Assembly: GCA_024278175.1 (NCBI GenBank)
Contig: JAJRTS010000080.1
Span: forward strand, 1 to 64,000
Direction: 5' to 3'
Source of the DNA: Gemmatimonadales bacterium
GTDB lineage: Bacteria > Gemmatimonadota > Glassbacteria > GWA2-58-10
DNA: 64,000 nucleotides
In this document: positions 8,913 to 17,532 of the stretch, piece by piece
How positions within the stretch are numbered: the first letter of the stretch is position 1
Layout of the letters: the number at the start of each line of letters is the position of its first letter
Position numbers and translations under genes: made by a program
Notes under the pieces: generated by a model
What the model saw: the letters and a program-made list of their open reading frames with translations, nothing else
Database searches by the model: none
Told to the model about the DNA's origin: nothing

Positions 8913-8965
8913 AAATCCCCCCTGGCCCCCCTTTGGCAAAGGGGGGAAGCAAGTCCCCCTTGTAT
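8913..8965. repeat. C/G-run hairpin repeat
   Basis: The unit begins AAATCCCCCCTGGCCCCCC, followed by TTTGGCAAA and a G-run, the same family as the repeats near 7.75 kb. It is followed by a shorter CCCCCTTGTATATATAGAAGGGG hairpin. It lies in the 334-base gap between the membrane protein and the AICAR transformylase genes; that gap otherwise holds only a degenerate mobile-repeat copy. Confidence 0.8.
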
Positions 8966-9024
8966 ATATAGAAGGGGTGCCTGCCGCCATAGCCGGCGGA
9001 GGTTGTCTGTCTCATCAACCGGCA

Positions 9025-9142
9025 ACGTGTTGAACGGTCGTCAGCTGTCAAGGGTCAGCCAGGGGCTGATTCACATGCCCTTGCAGCTAAAAAAGTAATA
9101 AATTTGATTTCAGGGTCGTTGAAAGTTATTTCGACGGCCCTC
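9025..9142 (+). repeat. Shrunken derivative of the 205-bp MITE-like family
   Basis: It keeps the family's left end (CGTGTTGAA), a short version of the inner inverted repeat (AGCTGTCAAGGG ... CCCTTGCAGCT) and the right-end hairpin (AGGGTCGTTGAA ... TTTCGACGGCCCT), but the centre is deleted. It abuts the stop codon of the AICAR transformylase gene. Confidence 0.6.
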
Positions 9143-10261
9143 TTAGTGATGGCTGAAACAGCGCTCGCCCGTGAACACCATCGCAATCCCGTGCTCGTTG
9201 CAGGCCTCCACCACCTCAAAGTCACGGAAGCTGCCGCCGGGCTGGATGATCGCGGCGATCCCGTGTTTGGCGCAGGCGTCGATAGAGTCGCGAAACGGGA
9301 AGAACCCATCGCTGGAGAGCACCGCGCCCCTGAGCGAGGCCGCCCCGTGGTAGCCGGTGGCCTTGGCCACGGCCTGCTCCACCGCCCCCACCCGGTCCTG
9401 CTGGCCCGTGCCCACCGCAATCGTGCGGCCGCCGCCGGCGATCACCACGCCGTTGGAGCGTACGTTAAAATTGACATACCAGGCGAACAGCAGATCGCGC
9501 GCCTGTTGTGGGGTCGGCTTGTGCTTACAGACAATCTCCTCGCCCTCCTTGTTGGAGGCGCGGGCGGGCAGCAGGTCACTCTCGCCGCGGATGGCGCTCA
9601 GAAACGGCTCGGCCGCCACCAGGGTCCCGTCGCCCAGCACCTTGATTTCCAGCACTCCGCCGCTGTCGTCCCCCTCGAAGCGGGGCAGCTTGTCCAGCGG
9701 GCCGCAGCGCATCACGCGGATGTGACGGTTGCGGCGGAAGCGCTCGAAATCCTCCAGCACGGCCACCGCACCGTCCTCGAACGAGGGGGCCACCACGCCC
9801 TCGACCATCGTGCTCATGATCTCTTCGGCCGTGGCCACTGTTACCGCCGTGTTGAACGCCACCACGCTGCCGAACGCGGCGCGGCTGTCGCAGTCGCGCG
9901 CTTTTTTGTACACCTCCACCTGGTCTTCGTTCTCGAACTGCGCCGCCGCGCCGGAGGGATTGAGGTGTTTCATCACCGCGCATGCCGGGCGCTCGAAATA
10001 TTTCACGATTCCCAGGGCGTGATGGATGTCCTCCAGGTTGGTCTGGCTCAGGCCGCCCTTGCCGCTCTTGAGGATCTCCATCGCGCCGATCACCCCCCCC
10101 AGCTTATCACTTTTGGGGCGGTAGAACGCCGCGCCCTGGTTGGGGTTAGTGCCGTAGCGCAGGTCTTCCACCTTCTCGTACGAGACGCCCAGCACCTCGA
10201 ACCCGTCGGGGAATTTTTTACCACTGGCGGTGAAATACATCCTGGACATTTTTTTTGCCAT
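9143..10261 (-). CDS. Stand-alone AICAR transformylase (PurH C-terminal domain only)
   Basis: The enzyme transfers a formyl group from 10-formyl-THF to AICAR in purine biosynthesis. All 372 residues correspond to the AICARFT domain. RYGTNPNQGAAFYR lies near the N-terminus. KHLNPSGAA contains the catalytic Lys-His. DCDSRAAFGSVVAFN and GGSFRDFEVVEACNEHGIAM, with a final FTGERCFSHH, are also typical. The usual N-terminal IMP cyclohydrolase (MGS-like) domain of about 200 residues is absent and the gene has its own start and GGAGA ribosome-binding site. Cyclohydrolase activity must come from another gene. It is 45 bases downstream of a glycosidase gene on the same strand. Confidence 0.88.
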   Translation of the reverse strand: MAKKMSRMYFTASGKKFPDGFEVLGVSYEKVEDLRYGTNPNQGAAFYRPKSDKLGGVIGAMEILKSGKGGLSQTNLEDIHHALGIVKYFERPACAVMKHLNPSGAAAQFENEDQVEVYKKARDCDSRAAFGSVVAFNTAVTVATAEEIMSTMVEGVVAPSFEDGAVAVLEDFERFRRNRHIRVMRCGPLDKLPRFEGDDSGGVLEIKVLGDGTLVAAEPFLSAIRGESDLLPARASNKEGEEIVCKHKPTPQQARDLLFAWYVNFNVRSNGVVIAGGGRTIAVGTGQQDRVGAVEQAVAKATGYHGAASLRGAVLSSDGFFPFRDSIDACAKHGIAAIIQPGGSFRDFEVVEACNEHGIAMVFTGERCFSHH

Positions 10262-10306
10262 CGGTCTTTCTCCACTTATTTATTGTGATGTAATTATCTG
10301 AAAAAT

Positions 10307-11818
10307 CTATTCAATAACCAGCGCCCAGTCCCCCTCGCCGGGTGCGCTGAAACTCACCTTGCCCGCCGCTACCGCCCCGGTTTCTTTTTTCTCGCCCGTG
10401 CGCGGGTCAATCCAGCTTGCCGAGAGGCCGCTGCCGGATATTTTTACCGTGACCTCCCCGCCTTCCGGCAGATATACGAGATAGTGCTCACCCGGCTGGG
10501 CAAAGCAAAAACCCTGCGAAACGAGCGAATTATCCGGGTTCATTGTATCCAGCGGCAGGGCCTCCATCGTGCGGCGCACAATGTCCGCATAGCCCCAGGT
10601 CTCTTCCCAGCGGGAAAACTCCGCGCTCATCGGCTCGTCGTTGTCCTTGTTGAACACCTGGTAACTGCCTCCCGCTGCTGCAATCGCCCACATGCCCTTG
10701 CGGGCAAGTTCGGCTTCGTCCGGCGCCAGCGGCGTCCACTCGATCAGCGAGGCGGGCAACGGCCAGCCGGCGGCTGCGGTAGTGGCGCGAAGGTGACGGA
10801 TCATCGCGCCCAGCGAGGCGGGCGAGGTGCGGTTGAACTGCATGGCCGTGGTAGAAAAAGACTTGTCCCCGGCCAGCTTGAACTCGTCGTTGGAGAGCTG
10901 GTGCACTGTTACCGGATGGCCCAGCGGGTCATAGCGTGCAAACATCGCCCCGCGCGAGGAGCACCACTGGGTCGTAAAACACTCGTCGAACTCCTCGGCC
11001 AGGTTCCAGACGATGCCGGGGAAGCTGCCGAAACGGGCGCAGAGGTAGCGGATCAGCATTTCTTCCTGTGCGGTGGAAATCGAGTCGCTGATCTGGCAGC
11101 AATCGTCCAGATAGAGCACGATATGGGCCACCATCCCGTGGCTGTCGAGCCGGCGCACCACACCCTCTAACCGGTTCATGAAGTCCAGGCAGATATTATC
11201 GAAATCAGGCTTGTCGAACCCGCCAGTCCAGGGGGTGACTTTCATCTCAGGGCCGCCGTCGCCCGGCCCGGCGTTGGTTACGCCCATGTAGAGGCTGTTC
11301 ACTCCCCTGGAGGCCAGGTAATCGATACCCTCGTAGCGCTGCTGCTGGGTGATAAACGCGCTTGCCAGGAAGCACTCCGGATCGTTGGCTCCGGACTCGA
11401 AAAACGGCGTACCGTCGGCCCAGCGCAGCCAGCGCGGACGGGCCGGGTCGAAACCGAGGGGGCCGCGGTTGTTACTTGCATTTACGGTAAAAATACCGTT
11501 TTTGCCGTCCAGCGCCTCGCGGTTGCTTTCTGTGCGCCACTGCCACCGGCCGACCTGCCCGGGGGAGAACCGCAGCTTGAACACGTCGCCTTGTGTGCCT
11601 CCGGCCCCGTCGCCGTCAAAAAAGCCCTCCACACGATATTCAGTGCCGGAGGGTGAGGTGAACACGCCATGCAGTTCTACTTCCAGGAACGGATTTGTCC
11701 AGCCGGAGTCGTTGAGCCTCAACTCGAAAATATCCCACCGTCCCACCTGGGCGGGTGCGCCCTGGTCGCCGAACAGGGAGGCGGCGGTCATCAGCAGCAG
11801 CGGGATAAGGTGTCTCAT
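10307..11818 (-). CDS. Secreted glycoside hydrolase-like protein (DUF5060 / DUF4038-type)
   Basis: From the ATG at 11818 the protein has 503 residues and begins with a signal peptide (HLIPLLLMTAASLFG). A longer TTG start 12 bases upstream would place the ribosome-binding site GGAG inside the gene, so the ATG is preferred. Domains in order are an N-terminal beta-sandwich of DUF5060 type (ELRLNDSGWTNPFLEVELHGVF), a TIM-barrel of the DUF4038 apiosidase-like type (PRWLRWADGTPFFESGAND; GIVWNLAEEFDE with likely catalytic acids), and a C-terminal putative collagen-binding-like sandwich (HYLVYLPEGGEVTVKISG). It probably acts on plant or algal polysaccharide outside the cytoplasm; substrate unknown. 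Confidence 0.75.
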   Translation of the reverse strand: MRHLIPLLLMTAASLFGDQGAPAQVGRWDIFELRLNDSGWTNPFLEVELHGVFTSPSGTEYRVEGFFDGDGAGGTQGDVFKLRFSPGQVGRWQWRTESNREALDGKNGIFTVNASNNRGPLGFDPARPRWLRWADGTPFFESGANDPECFLASAFITQQQRYEGIDYLASRGVNSLYMGVTNAGPGDGGPEMKVTPWTGGFDKPDFDNICLDFMNRLEGVVRRLDSHGMVAHIVLYLDDCCQISDSISTAQEEMLIRYLCARFGSFPGIVWNLAEEFDECFTTQWCSSRGAMFARYDPLGHPVTVHQLSNDEFKLAGDKSFSTTAMQFNRTSPASLGAMIRHLRATTAAAGWPLPASLIEWTPLAPDEAELARKGMWAIAAAGGSYQVFNKDNDEPMSAEFSRWEETWGYADIVRRTMEALPLDTMNPDNSLVSQGFCFAQPGEHYLVYLPEGGEVTVKISGSGLSASWIDPRTGEKKETGAVAAGKVSFSAPGEGDWALVIE

Positions 11819-12017
11819 CGGTTTCTCCAATCGGTGGGCCGTAGTAACCGGTCAGATGGCGGTGCATATCCAGAAAGTTAAACAACGCAAGGGTATCAGT
11901 CAATCGGTTCGACAGGGCAAAGCGGGATTGCGCGGGCGGGAATCGGTTGTTTTCACCGCGGCGGGGCATTAAGTTTTTATAGGAGGGCCGCCGAAAAAAC
12001 ATGCAACGGTCCTTTAG

Positions 12018-12221
12018 CAGCGTGTTGAAATATTACGAAAGTATGGGCATCCGGTTGTCAAGGGCCGTTTCCAGCCAGGCCGGCCTAAACAGCGCGAGCG
12101 ACGCAACTGATTTGTATAGCACAAGTAGCGAAATCGACAAAAGAAACGGCTTGCCTTGCCCTTGACAACTAACAGCGCGAAATTTTCACATCAGGGCGTT
12201 GAATGTCTTTATTTCAACGCC
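12018..12221 (+). mobile_element. MITE-like element, copy A
   Basis: About 204 bp, flanked by CCTTTAG on both sides (12011-12017 and 12222-12228), as expected for a target-site duplication. The ends carry matching inverted sequence (left GCGTGTTGAAATA, right TATTTCAACGCCC). An inner inverted repeat (GGTTGTCAAGGGCCGTTT at 12053 and AAACGGC...CCCTTGACAACT ending 12170) can fold the core. There is no coding capacity. It fills much of the 467-base gap between the DUF5060 glycosidase and the GH42-like gene; the rest of that gap (11819-12010) shows nothing recognisable. Confidence 0.8.
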
Positions 12222-12285
12222 CCTTTAGACTCTATCAGTCAGGCTTCCCGGCGGAAAATCCTGTTTAACGTGAGGAGTTGTCAAG

Positions 12286-15200
12286 ATGGCAAAGCCCGTT
12301 AGAAGGATCTTGACAAAAGTATTGGTTCTGGCTGCGATCTGTTGTGCGGCAGGCTTGAACGCCCAGGACGAATGGGGCCGGTTGCAGAATTTCGAGGACG
12401 GCGACGTGAGCCGCTGGAGCCTTAAGGGCCAGGGCAGCGTGGCGCTCGACAGCAGCTATGCCACCCAGCGCAAGCATAATCTGCGGGTGGATTTCGGCCG
12501 GGGGGCGTCGCTGAGTGTCGACCTGGGGGGCCTCTGGCGGATGGAGGAGATTATCCGCGAGAAGTTCAGCGACGAGGGCGGGGGCGGATGGAAAATCTAC
12601 GAAGCTTTTTTTACCGACATCTACGCCCCGGAGCCGGTGGGACTGCTGGTGACGTTCAGGGACAGCGTGGGCGGAGTGTGGCAGGAAGTGCGCTACCTCA
12701 AGAAGGGGCTGAACCTGCTCCAGTTCCGCCGCGAGAGCCTTCACGGGCTGGATTTCAACAGCCTGAAATCCGTCAGCTATGCCCCTGCCGCGGCCGCGAG
12801 GCTTTATTTCGATCACGTACGCACCTGGGAATACCAGCCCGAGCTGGACCAGCGCGGCAAGATGGATATCGTCTACAGCGACTCGATAGCAACCCCGCAT
12901 GTGAAGTGGCAGCGTCCCGACGCCGGCGGCGCGATTAAGGGTCTGTTCACCCCGCGGGCCGCCTCCGGGCGGGTGATGGTGGAGTTGATGCAGCGTTTCG
13001 AGTTGCAACCCACCACGGTTACGTTCGAGCCCTCGCTGGGCCTTCACCGCTGGGCGTTCGGTGATTTCTACGGCACGAGGGCGCTGGGCTACGACCACGT
13101 GGACGACAAGTTCACGCTCAGCTACACCGATCTGACCAGTGAACTGGAGAGCGACAAGCAGTTCGACGTGATCGTGCTTCAGCCGATGAGGGGTTGGGGC
13201 AACTGGCCCCCGGAACTTCGCAGCGCCCTGCTGGAGCGGGTGCGACAGGGTGCGGGGCTGGTGCTGTTTCAGCCGACCTGCCGGCAGGCGGATTCGCTGT
13301 TCAGCCTGCTCAGCCCGCTGGACGGCCGGGTGCGCATGGAGCAGGTGAGAGTGCGTGAGGCCGACCAGCCCGAGGAACTGCCCGGCGGGATGCGCCGGGA
13401 ACAGTGGAGCGTGGCCGACACCAGCCATTATATAACCCGCGGCCTTGCCCTGGAGCTGATTCCCACGGTGGATATCCCGTACCTGGAGTATGAGGCCGAT
13501 GGCGCGCAGGTGCTGATCGCCAGCCGGAGCGGCTCGCCGATTCTGGCGGTGGGCAGTTACGGCAAGGGCCGCGTGGTGGCGTTCGGTTGGGTGGACCAGG
13601 GGATGTTTCCCACGGTGGAGAACCCGCTGGAGGAGCGCGAGGGCTTGCCGTACTGGGAGTATATCTATGGACTGACAGGCCGGGCAATCCGCTGGGCCGC
13701 CGGCCGCGGCGATACGGAGCACGGAATTTTCTCACCTTCGATAACCGGCGGCAGCGGCGACCTGACAGTCAGCGCGGAGTTGCGGGGCGTGTCGCCCGGC
13801 GACTCACTGGAGATAACCGTTCACAACGGCGGCTGGGATGCGCTCAAAACAGCCAGGCTGGCGGCGCCGGCGTCGGGGCGGATCGAGCACAGATTTGACC
13901 ACACTTACCCGGCCAGCCGCGTTGTGGCCGGACTGCGGCACATCCGCGCCGGCGGCCGGGTGCTGGATTTCGCCACGGCCACCGCCTCGTTCCGCCCGCC
14001 CGGCACGGTGGAGGCAATCGAGCCGGATAAGGAAACTGTTCGGCTGGGAATCGTGTTGAGCGGCCGGGTCAGATTCCGGGGCAGTCCGCACAAGGTGGCC
14101 CTGAGCCTGACCGACAACCGGGGCCGGGTGCTGGGAGCGGACACGCTGGAAGTGGAGGGCAACTCCATCCGCTTTGCGTTTAACACCAGAGGTTGTCTCA
14201 GCCGGCGGGCGGTGGTCTCGGCGAGCGTGCTCTCGCCGGGCGGAGACGCCCTGCACACCATGCGGCGGCCGGTGTTTATCGACCGGCCGGCCTCGTGGGA
14301 CGACTACGAGGTGATGATGTACCGCTTTATGCCGATGGTCACGGCGGGGGAATGGAATTACCTGGATCGCAGGATGGAAGAACTGGGCGTTACCGCCTGG
14401 GCGGCGATTGACCCGGAGTTTGTCTACCGCAGCAACCTGGGGATTCAGGCCGAGACGCGGCTCGATAGCGAGGAATCGCTGGACGGAGAGGGCGAGATTC
14501 CCTACAGACAGGCCAAAACCAACTACCTCAAAACCCACGATAAAAAGTTCCTGCACAGGATCCACTGCCTTCACGACCCGGCTTATCTGGAGCAGCAGCG
14601 GCGGGTAATGAGCGAGAAGGTATCGCGGTTCAAGCGCTTCAGCCCGTTGAGCTACTACGCCTACGAGGAGCCGTCGCTGACCCACTACGGCGACGCGTTC
14701 GACCTGTGTTTCAGCTCCCTCACGCTGGCCGCGTTCCGCCAGTGGCTGAACGGGCGGTATGGCGCGTTGGAGGCGCTCAACAGCCAGTGGGGGACGTCGT
14801 TCGGCCAGTGGGACGAGGTGATCCCGGACGATACGTTCGAGGCGCAGGAGCGGGGAAACTACTCAAGTTGGGCGGATCATCGCACGTTCATGGAACTCTC
14901 CTACGCGCAGAACTATGCTTACGTGCGCCGGTTGGTGCGCGAGGTGGATGACGACGGCCTGCTGATGATGACCGGCACCCAGCGCACCGTGCCGCAAAAC
15001 GGCTACGACTACTACCTGATCGACCAGGCGATCGACCACACCCAGCCCTACGGCGAGCCCGCGCGGCACAAGGCGTTCATGCGCGAGTGCGGCAAGATCA
15101 CCGGTTGCACGGGCTATGGCGTGTGGGGTCCAAAACTGGATTACGAGCTGTGGAGCAGACTGTTCGCCGGGCACACGGCCGGCAGCGCCATTTTCTGGCA

Positions 15201-16566
15201 GTTTTCCACTATCGACCCGGACTACCGGCTGAGCAAGAGCGGCCGCGACATGATGAGCGTTTTCGGCGAACTGCGCCACGGCGGAATCGCCCGGCTGATC
15301 GCGGCGGGTGAATCGACGCCCAGCGAGGTTGTGCTGCTCTGGTCGATGCCGTCCATTCACGGCGCCTGGATTCAGGACGGGACCATAGTTGAGCAGGACG
15401 GGGCGCCGAGTGCGATGTTCAAGCGCTGGGAGGCAAACTACGAGAGCTGGCGCTGGCTGCTGGAGGACCTGGGCATACCGTACCGGGTTATCAGTTACCA
15501 GATGCTCGAGGCCGGCTGGCTGGACGGTTCGGGGGCGAAAATCCTGGCGCTGCCCAATTCTATCGCGCTCAGCGACAGTGGAGCCGGGAGGATTTCCGCT
15601 TTTGTACGCGGGGGCGGAGTGCTGATCGGCGATGCGCAGCTGGCCCAGATGGACGGCCACTGCCGCTGGCGCGGCGCGGGAGCGCTGGACAGCATTTTCT
15701 CTATCACATCAATTCCGGGCCAGGTGCAGGTGAGCGAGGGAGTTATCGAGCGCTCAAACGGCTGGGGGCTGGCAAGCGCCGAGAGCGGAATCAGCGCCGT
15801 GGCCGCCGACAGGCTGGACCTCAGCGCCGGTCTGCCGCTGATTTACCGCAGCCGCTACGGCGAGGGCTGGGCCTATTATCTTAACGCTTTCATGGCCGGC
15901 TATGGCCGCCTTCGCGTGGAGCGCCGGGGTGGCGAGGTGCGCAAATCGGTGTCCAGGCTTCTTCACGATGCCGGCTACAAACCCCGCTTCCGCATTCGCC
16001 CGGCCAGCGGCACGGACCTGCGGGCGGTAAAGATGACCACATACAATCTTGGCAAGGGCAGCCTGATCGGGCTGATCAAGGACTACCGGATGCAGGAGCC
16101 GCCGCTGGATATCGAGGTGCGCCTGCCGGAAGAGGGCTATCATTACGATGTGCGCAGCGGGCGTTACCTTGGCCGCGGCAAAATAATCCGCGTCGCGATA
16201 ACCACGGGAGAGATCAAGCTGCTGGCCAGCCTGCCCTATCAGGTGACCGATGTCACCGTGGACCTTCCGCGCAAGGTTAAACGTGGCGGCAAGGTGGAAT
16301 GTTGTTTCAAGGTGAACGTGGCAGCCACCTATCCGGATACCTCCAGCGCCGGGCCGCCCGAGCCGGGGCCCCATGTGTTTGTTGTGGAGGTCTACGGGCC
16401 GGACGGGAAGAAACTGAATCACTACGGCGGAAACGTGGAAACGGAATCCGGGTCCGGGAAGAAAAAATTTCACCTGGCGTTCAACGACAGCAGGGGGACG
16501 TGGCGTGTACGGGTGCGCGATGTGGCCAGCGGAGTGTTCAACGAAAGGTACATGCATGTCGAGTAA
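12286..16566 (+). CDS. Very large secreted GH42/beta-galactosidase-like protein
   Basis: The 1426-residue protein has a signal peptide (residues 1-25, VLVLAAICCAAGLNA). An N-terminal carbohydrate-binding-like sandwich and a ThuA/glutamine-amidotransferase-like segment follow (FDVIVLQPMRGWGNWPPELR). A family 42-like catalytic barrel comes next: YYAYEEPSLTHYGD places two Glu residues at about 794-795, and FRQWLNGRYGALEALNSQWG is the classic GH42 helix. A trimerisation-like flavodoxin fold (VVLLWSMPSIHGAW; KILALPNSIALSDSG) and beta-sandwich domains complete the chain. Typical GH42 enzymes are about 650-700 residues, so this is twice the usual length. The start has a GAGG site eight bases upstream. 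Confidence 0.75.
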   Translation: MAKPVRRILTKVLVLAAICCAAGLNAQDEWGRLQNFEDGDVSRWSLKGQGSVALDSSYATQRKHNLRVDFGRGASLSVDLGGLWRMEEIIREKFSDEGGGGWKIYEAFFTDIYAPEPVGLLVTFRDSVGGVWQEVRYLKKGLNLLQFRRESLHGLDFNSLKSVSYAPAAAARLYFDHVRTWEYQPELDQRGKMDIVYSDSIATPHVKWQRPDAGGAIKGLFTPRAASGRVMVELMQRFELQPTTVTFEPSLGLHRWAFGDFYGTRALGYDHVDDKFTLSYTDLTSELESDKQFDVIVLQPMRGWGNWPPELRSALLERVRQGAGLVLFQPTCRQADSLFSLLSPLDGRVRMEQVRVREADQPEELPGGMRREQWSVADTSHYITRGLALELIPTVDIPYLEYEADGAQVLIASRSGSPILAVGSYGKGRVVAFGWVDQGMFPTVENPLEEREGLPYWEYIYGLTGRAIRWAAGRGDTEHGIFSPSITGGSGDLTVSAELRGVSPGDSLEITVHNGGWDALKTARLAAPASGRIEHRFDHTYPASRVVAGLRHIRAGGRVLDFATATASFRPPGTVEAIEPDKETVRLGIVLSGRVRFRGSPHKVALSLTDNRGRVLGADTLEVEGNSIRFAFNTRGCLSRRAVVSASVLSPGGDALHTMRRPVFIDRPASWDDYEVMMYRFMPMVTAGEWNYLDRRMEELGVTAWAAIDPEFVYRSNLGIQAETRLDSEESLDGEGEIPYRQAKTNYLKTHDKKFLHRIHCLHDPAYLEQQRRVMSEKVSRFKRFSPLSYYAYEEPSLTHYGDAFDLCFSSLTLAAFRQWLNGRYGALEALNSQWGTSFGQWDEVIPDDTFEAQERGNYSSWADHRTFMELSYAQNYAYVRRLVREVDDDGLLMMTGTQRTVPQNGYDYYLIDQAIDHTQPYGEPARHKAFMRECGKITGCTGYGVWGPKLDYELWSRLFAGHTAGSAIFWQFSTIDPDYRLSKSGRDMMSVFGELRHGGIARLIAAGESTPSEVVLLWSMPSIHGAWIQDGTIVEQDGAPSAMFKRWEANYESWRWLLEDLGIPYRVISYQMLEAGWLDGSGAKILALPNSIALSDSGAGRISAFVRGGGVLIGDAQLAQMDGHCRWRGAGALDSIFSITSIPGQVQVSEGVIERSNGWGLASAESGISAVAADRLDLSAGLPLIYRSRYGEGWAYYLNAFMAGYGRLRVERRGGEVRKSVSRLLHDAGYKPRFRIRPASGTDLRAVKMTTYNLGKGSLIGLIKDYRMQEPPLDIEVRLPEEGYHYDVRSGRYLGRGKIIRVAITTGEIKLLASLPYQVTDVTVDLPRKVKRGGKVECCFKVNVAATYPDTSSAGPPEPGPHVFVVEVYGPDGKKLNHYGGNVETESGSGKKKFHLAFNDSRGTWRVRVRDVASGVFNERYMHVE

Positions 16567-17311
16567 AGCGGGAAGCGTACCGGGGCGGCCGGAATTGTCG
16601 CGGTTGGAACGGAAGGTGCTCAAGCTGATAGATGGCTTGCACTCGTGCCGCGCCCTGGAGTTGACCCCCGGGCGCGGCGCACTGACAGCGGAACTGGCGC
16701 GGCGCGGCCACCGGGTGAATGCGCTGGATATCGCGCCGGAAAACTTCAGCGCCGATAAAACCAACATCCGGCTTGCGGCGGGCAACCTGGATGACCCGCT
16801 GCCCTACGCCGACAACTCTTTCGAACTGGTTGTCTGCTGCGAGGGAATCGAGCACCTGGAGCGGCAGTACGAATTCGCCCGCGAACTGGCCCGGGTAATG
16901 GCTCCCGGCGCAATGCTGGTGATAACAACACCCAACATCAACAACGTCGCCAGCCGCCTGCGGTTTCTGCTGACCGGTTTTTTCTCCCTGGCGGTGCGGC
17001 CTTCCAGCGAGTTCGAGCGTAACCGCTATATCGAACACATCTACCCGCTTACTTTCTGGCAGTTTCGCCATATCCTGCATACGGCGGGACTTAAAATCGA
17101 GCTGGTGGATACCGACCATATCCGCAGGAGCGCCCTGATTCTCGCTCCCCTCTGGCCGCTGAGCCGCCTGCTTACCGGCCGTAAACTGGCCGGCGAGCAG
17201 GACCCCCGTCAGCGCGGGGCCAACCGGGAAATCTGCTCCCAACTGCACACTCCGGCGTTGTTTTTCGGCCGGACGATGATCGCCGTGGCCAGGCGGAACG
17301 GCAAAATCTGA
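16556..17311 (+). CDS. SAM-dependent methyltransferase (class I)
   Basis: The 251-residue protein shows the class I methyltransferase signature: ALELTPGRGALTAELARRG (motif I), VNALDIAP (motif II acidic residue) and FELVVCCEGIEHLE (post-motif). It resembles Methyltransf_11 proteins that act on small molecules or glycan precursors. The ATG at 16556 has an AAGG site seven bases upstream; longer in-frame starts lie inside the preceding gene. It overlaps the end of the GH42-like gene by 11 bases, so the two are translationally coupled, which is odd for a secreted glycosidase and a cytoplasmic methyltransferase. Confidence 0.82.
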   Translation: MSSKAGSVPGRPELSRLERKVLKLIDGLHSCRALELTPGRGALTAELARRGHRVNALDIAPENFSADKTNIRLAAGNLDDPLPYADNSFELVVCCEGIEHLERQYEFARELARVMAPGAMLVITTPNINNVASRLRFLLTGFFSLAVRPSSEFERNRYIEHIYPLTFWQFRHILHTAGLKIELVDTDHIRRSALILAPLWPLSRLLTGRKLAGEQDPRQRGANREICSQLHTPALFFGRTMIAVARRNGKI

Positions 17312-17334
17312 TTAAGCGGATGAATCAAACCAGC

Positions 17335-17368
17335 CAGGGGCTGCACCGGATCGACCGGGCAGCCCCTG
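17335..17368 (+). terminator. GC-rich hairpin after the methyltransferase gene
   Basis: Perfect 10-bp arms (CAGGGGCTGC / GCAGCCCCTG) with a 14-nt loop lie 23 bases after the stop codon. There is no T-run, so this is a weak terminator candidate. Confidence 0.35.
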
Positions 17369-17426
17369 CTCATGTGCGGTGGTAGGTAACCCGCACCGTG
17401 GGCGGATTTACAGGCAAAGTGAGCAG

Positions 17427-17514
17427 GCGGCTCCGGCACGTTCATTGCCAAAGCCGCCGGGGGAGGGATTTGAGCCGGAGGGGGGGCGCAAAGCAATGAA
17501 CGTGCCGGAGCCGC
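17427..17514. repeat. Palindromic element 1 with a 44-nt G-rich loop
   Basis: Perfect 22-bp inverted arms (17427-17448 and 17493-17514) enclose a 44-nt loop that starts CAAAGCCGCC and ends GCGCAAA, with several G-runs between. A sister element lies at 48901-48990 with the same loop length and loop ends, but with different arm sequence that is again perfectly complementary. It sits between convergent genes (methyltransferase and nitroreductase). Confidence 0.85.
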
Positions 17515-17532
17515 GCCCGCGGTCTTTCGTTT

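Noticed and set aside
12265-13722. Long antisense open frame (485 residues) opposite the GH42-like gene
   Set aside because: Long antisense frames are expected in GC-rich genes. The sequence is His/Gln/Leu-rich without motifs, and the plus-strand protein is clearly real. The same applies to other long shadows, e.g. 3393-4331, 19352-20812 and 52238-54370.
17427-17514. Palindromic element as an integron attC site
   Set aside because: The arms are perfect with no extrahelical bases, there is no integrase or gene-cassette array, and loop conservation differs from attC.
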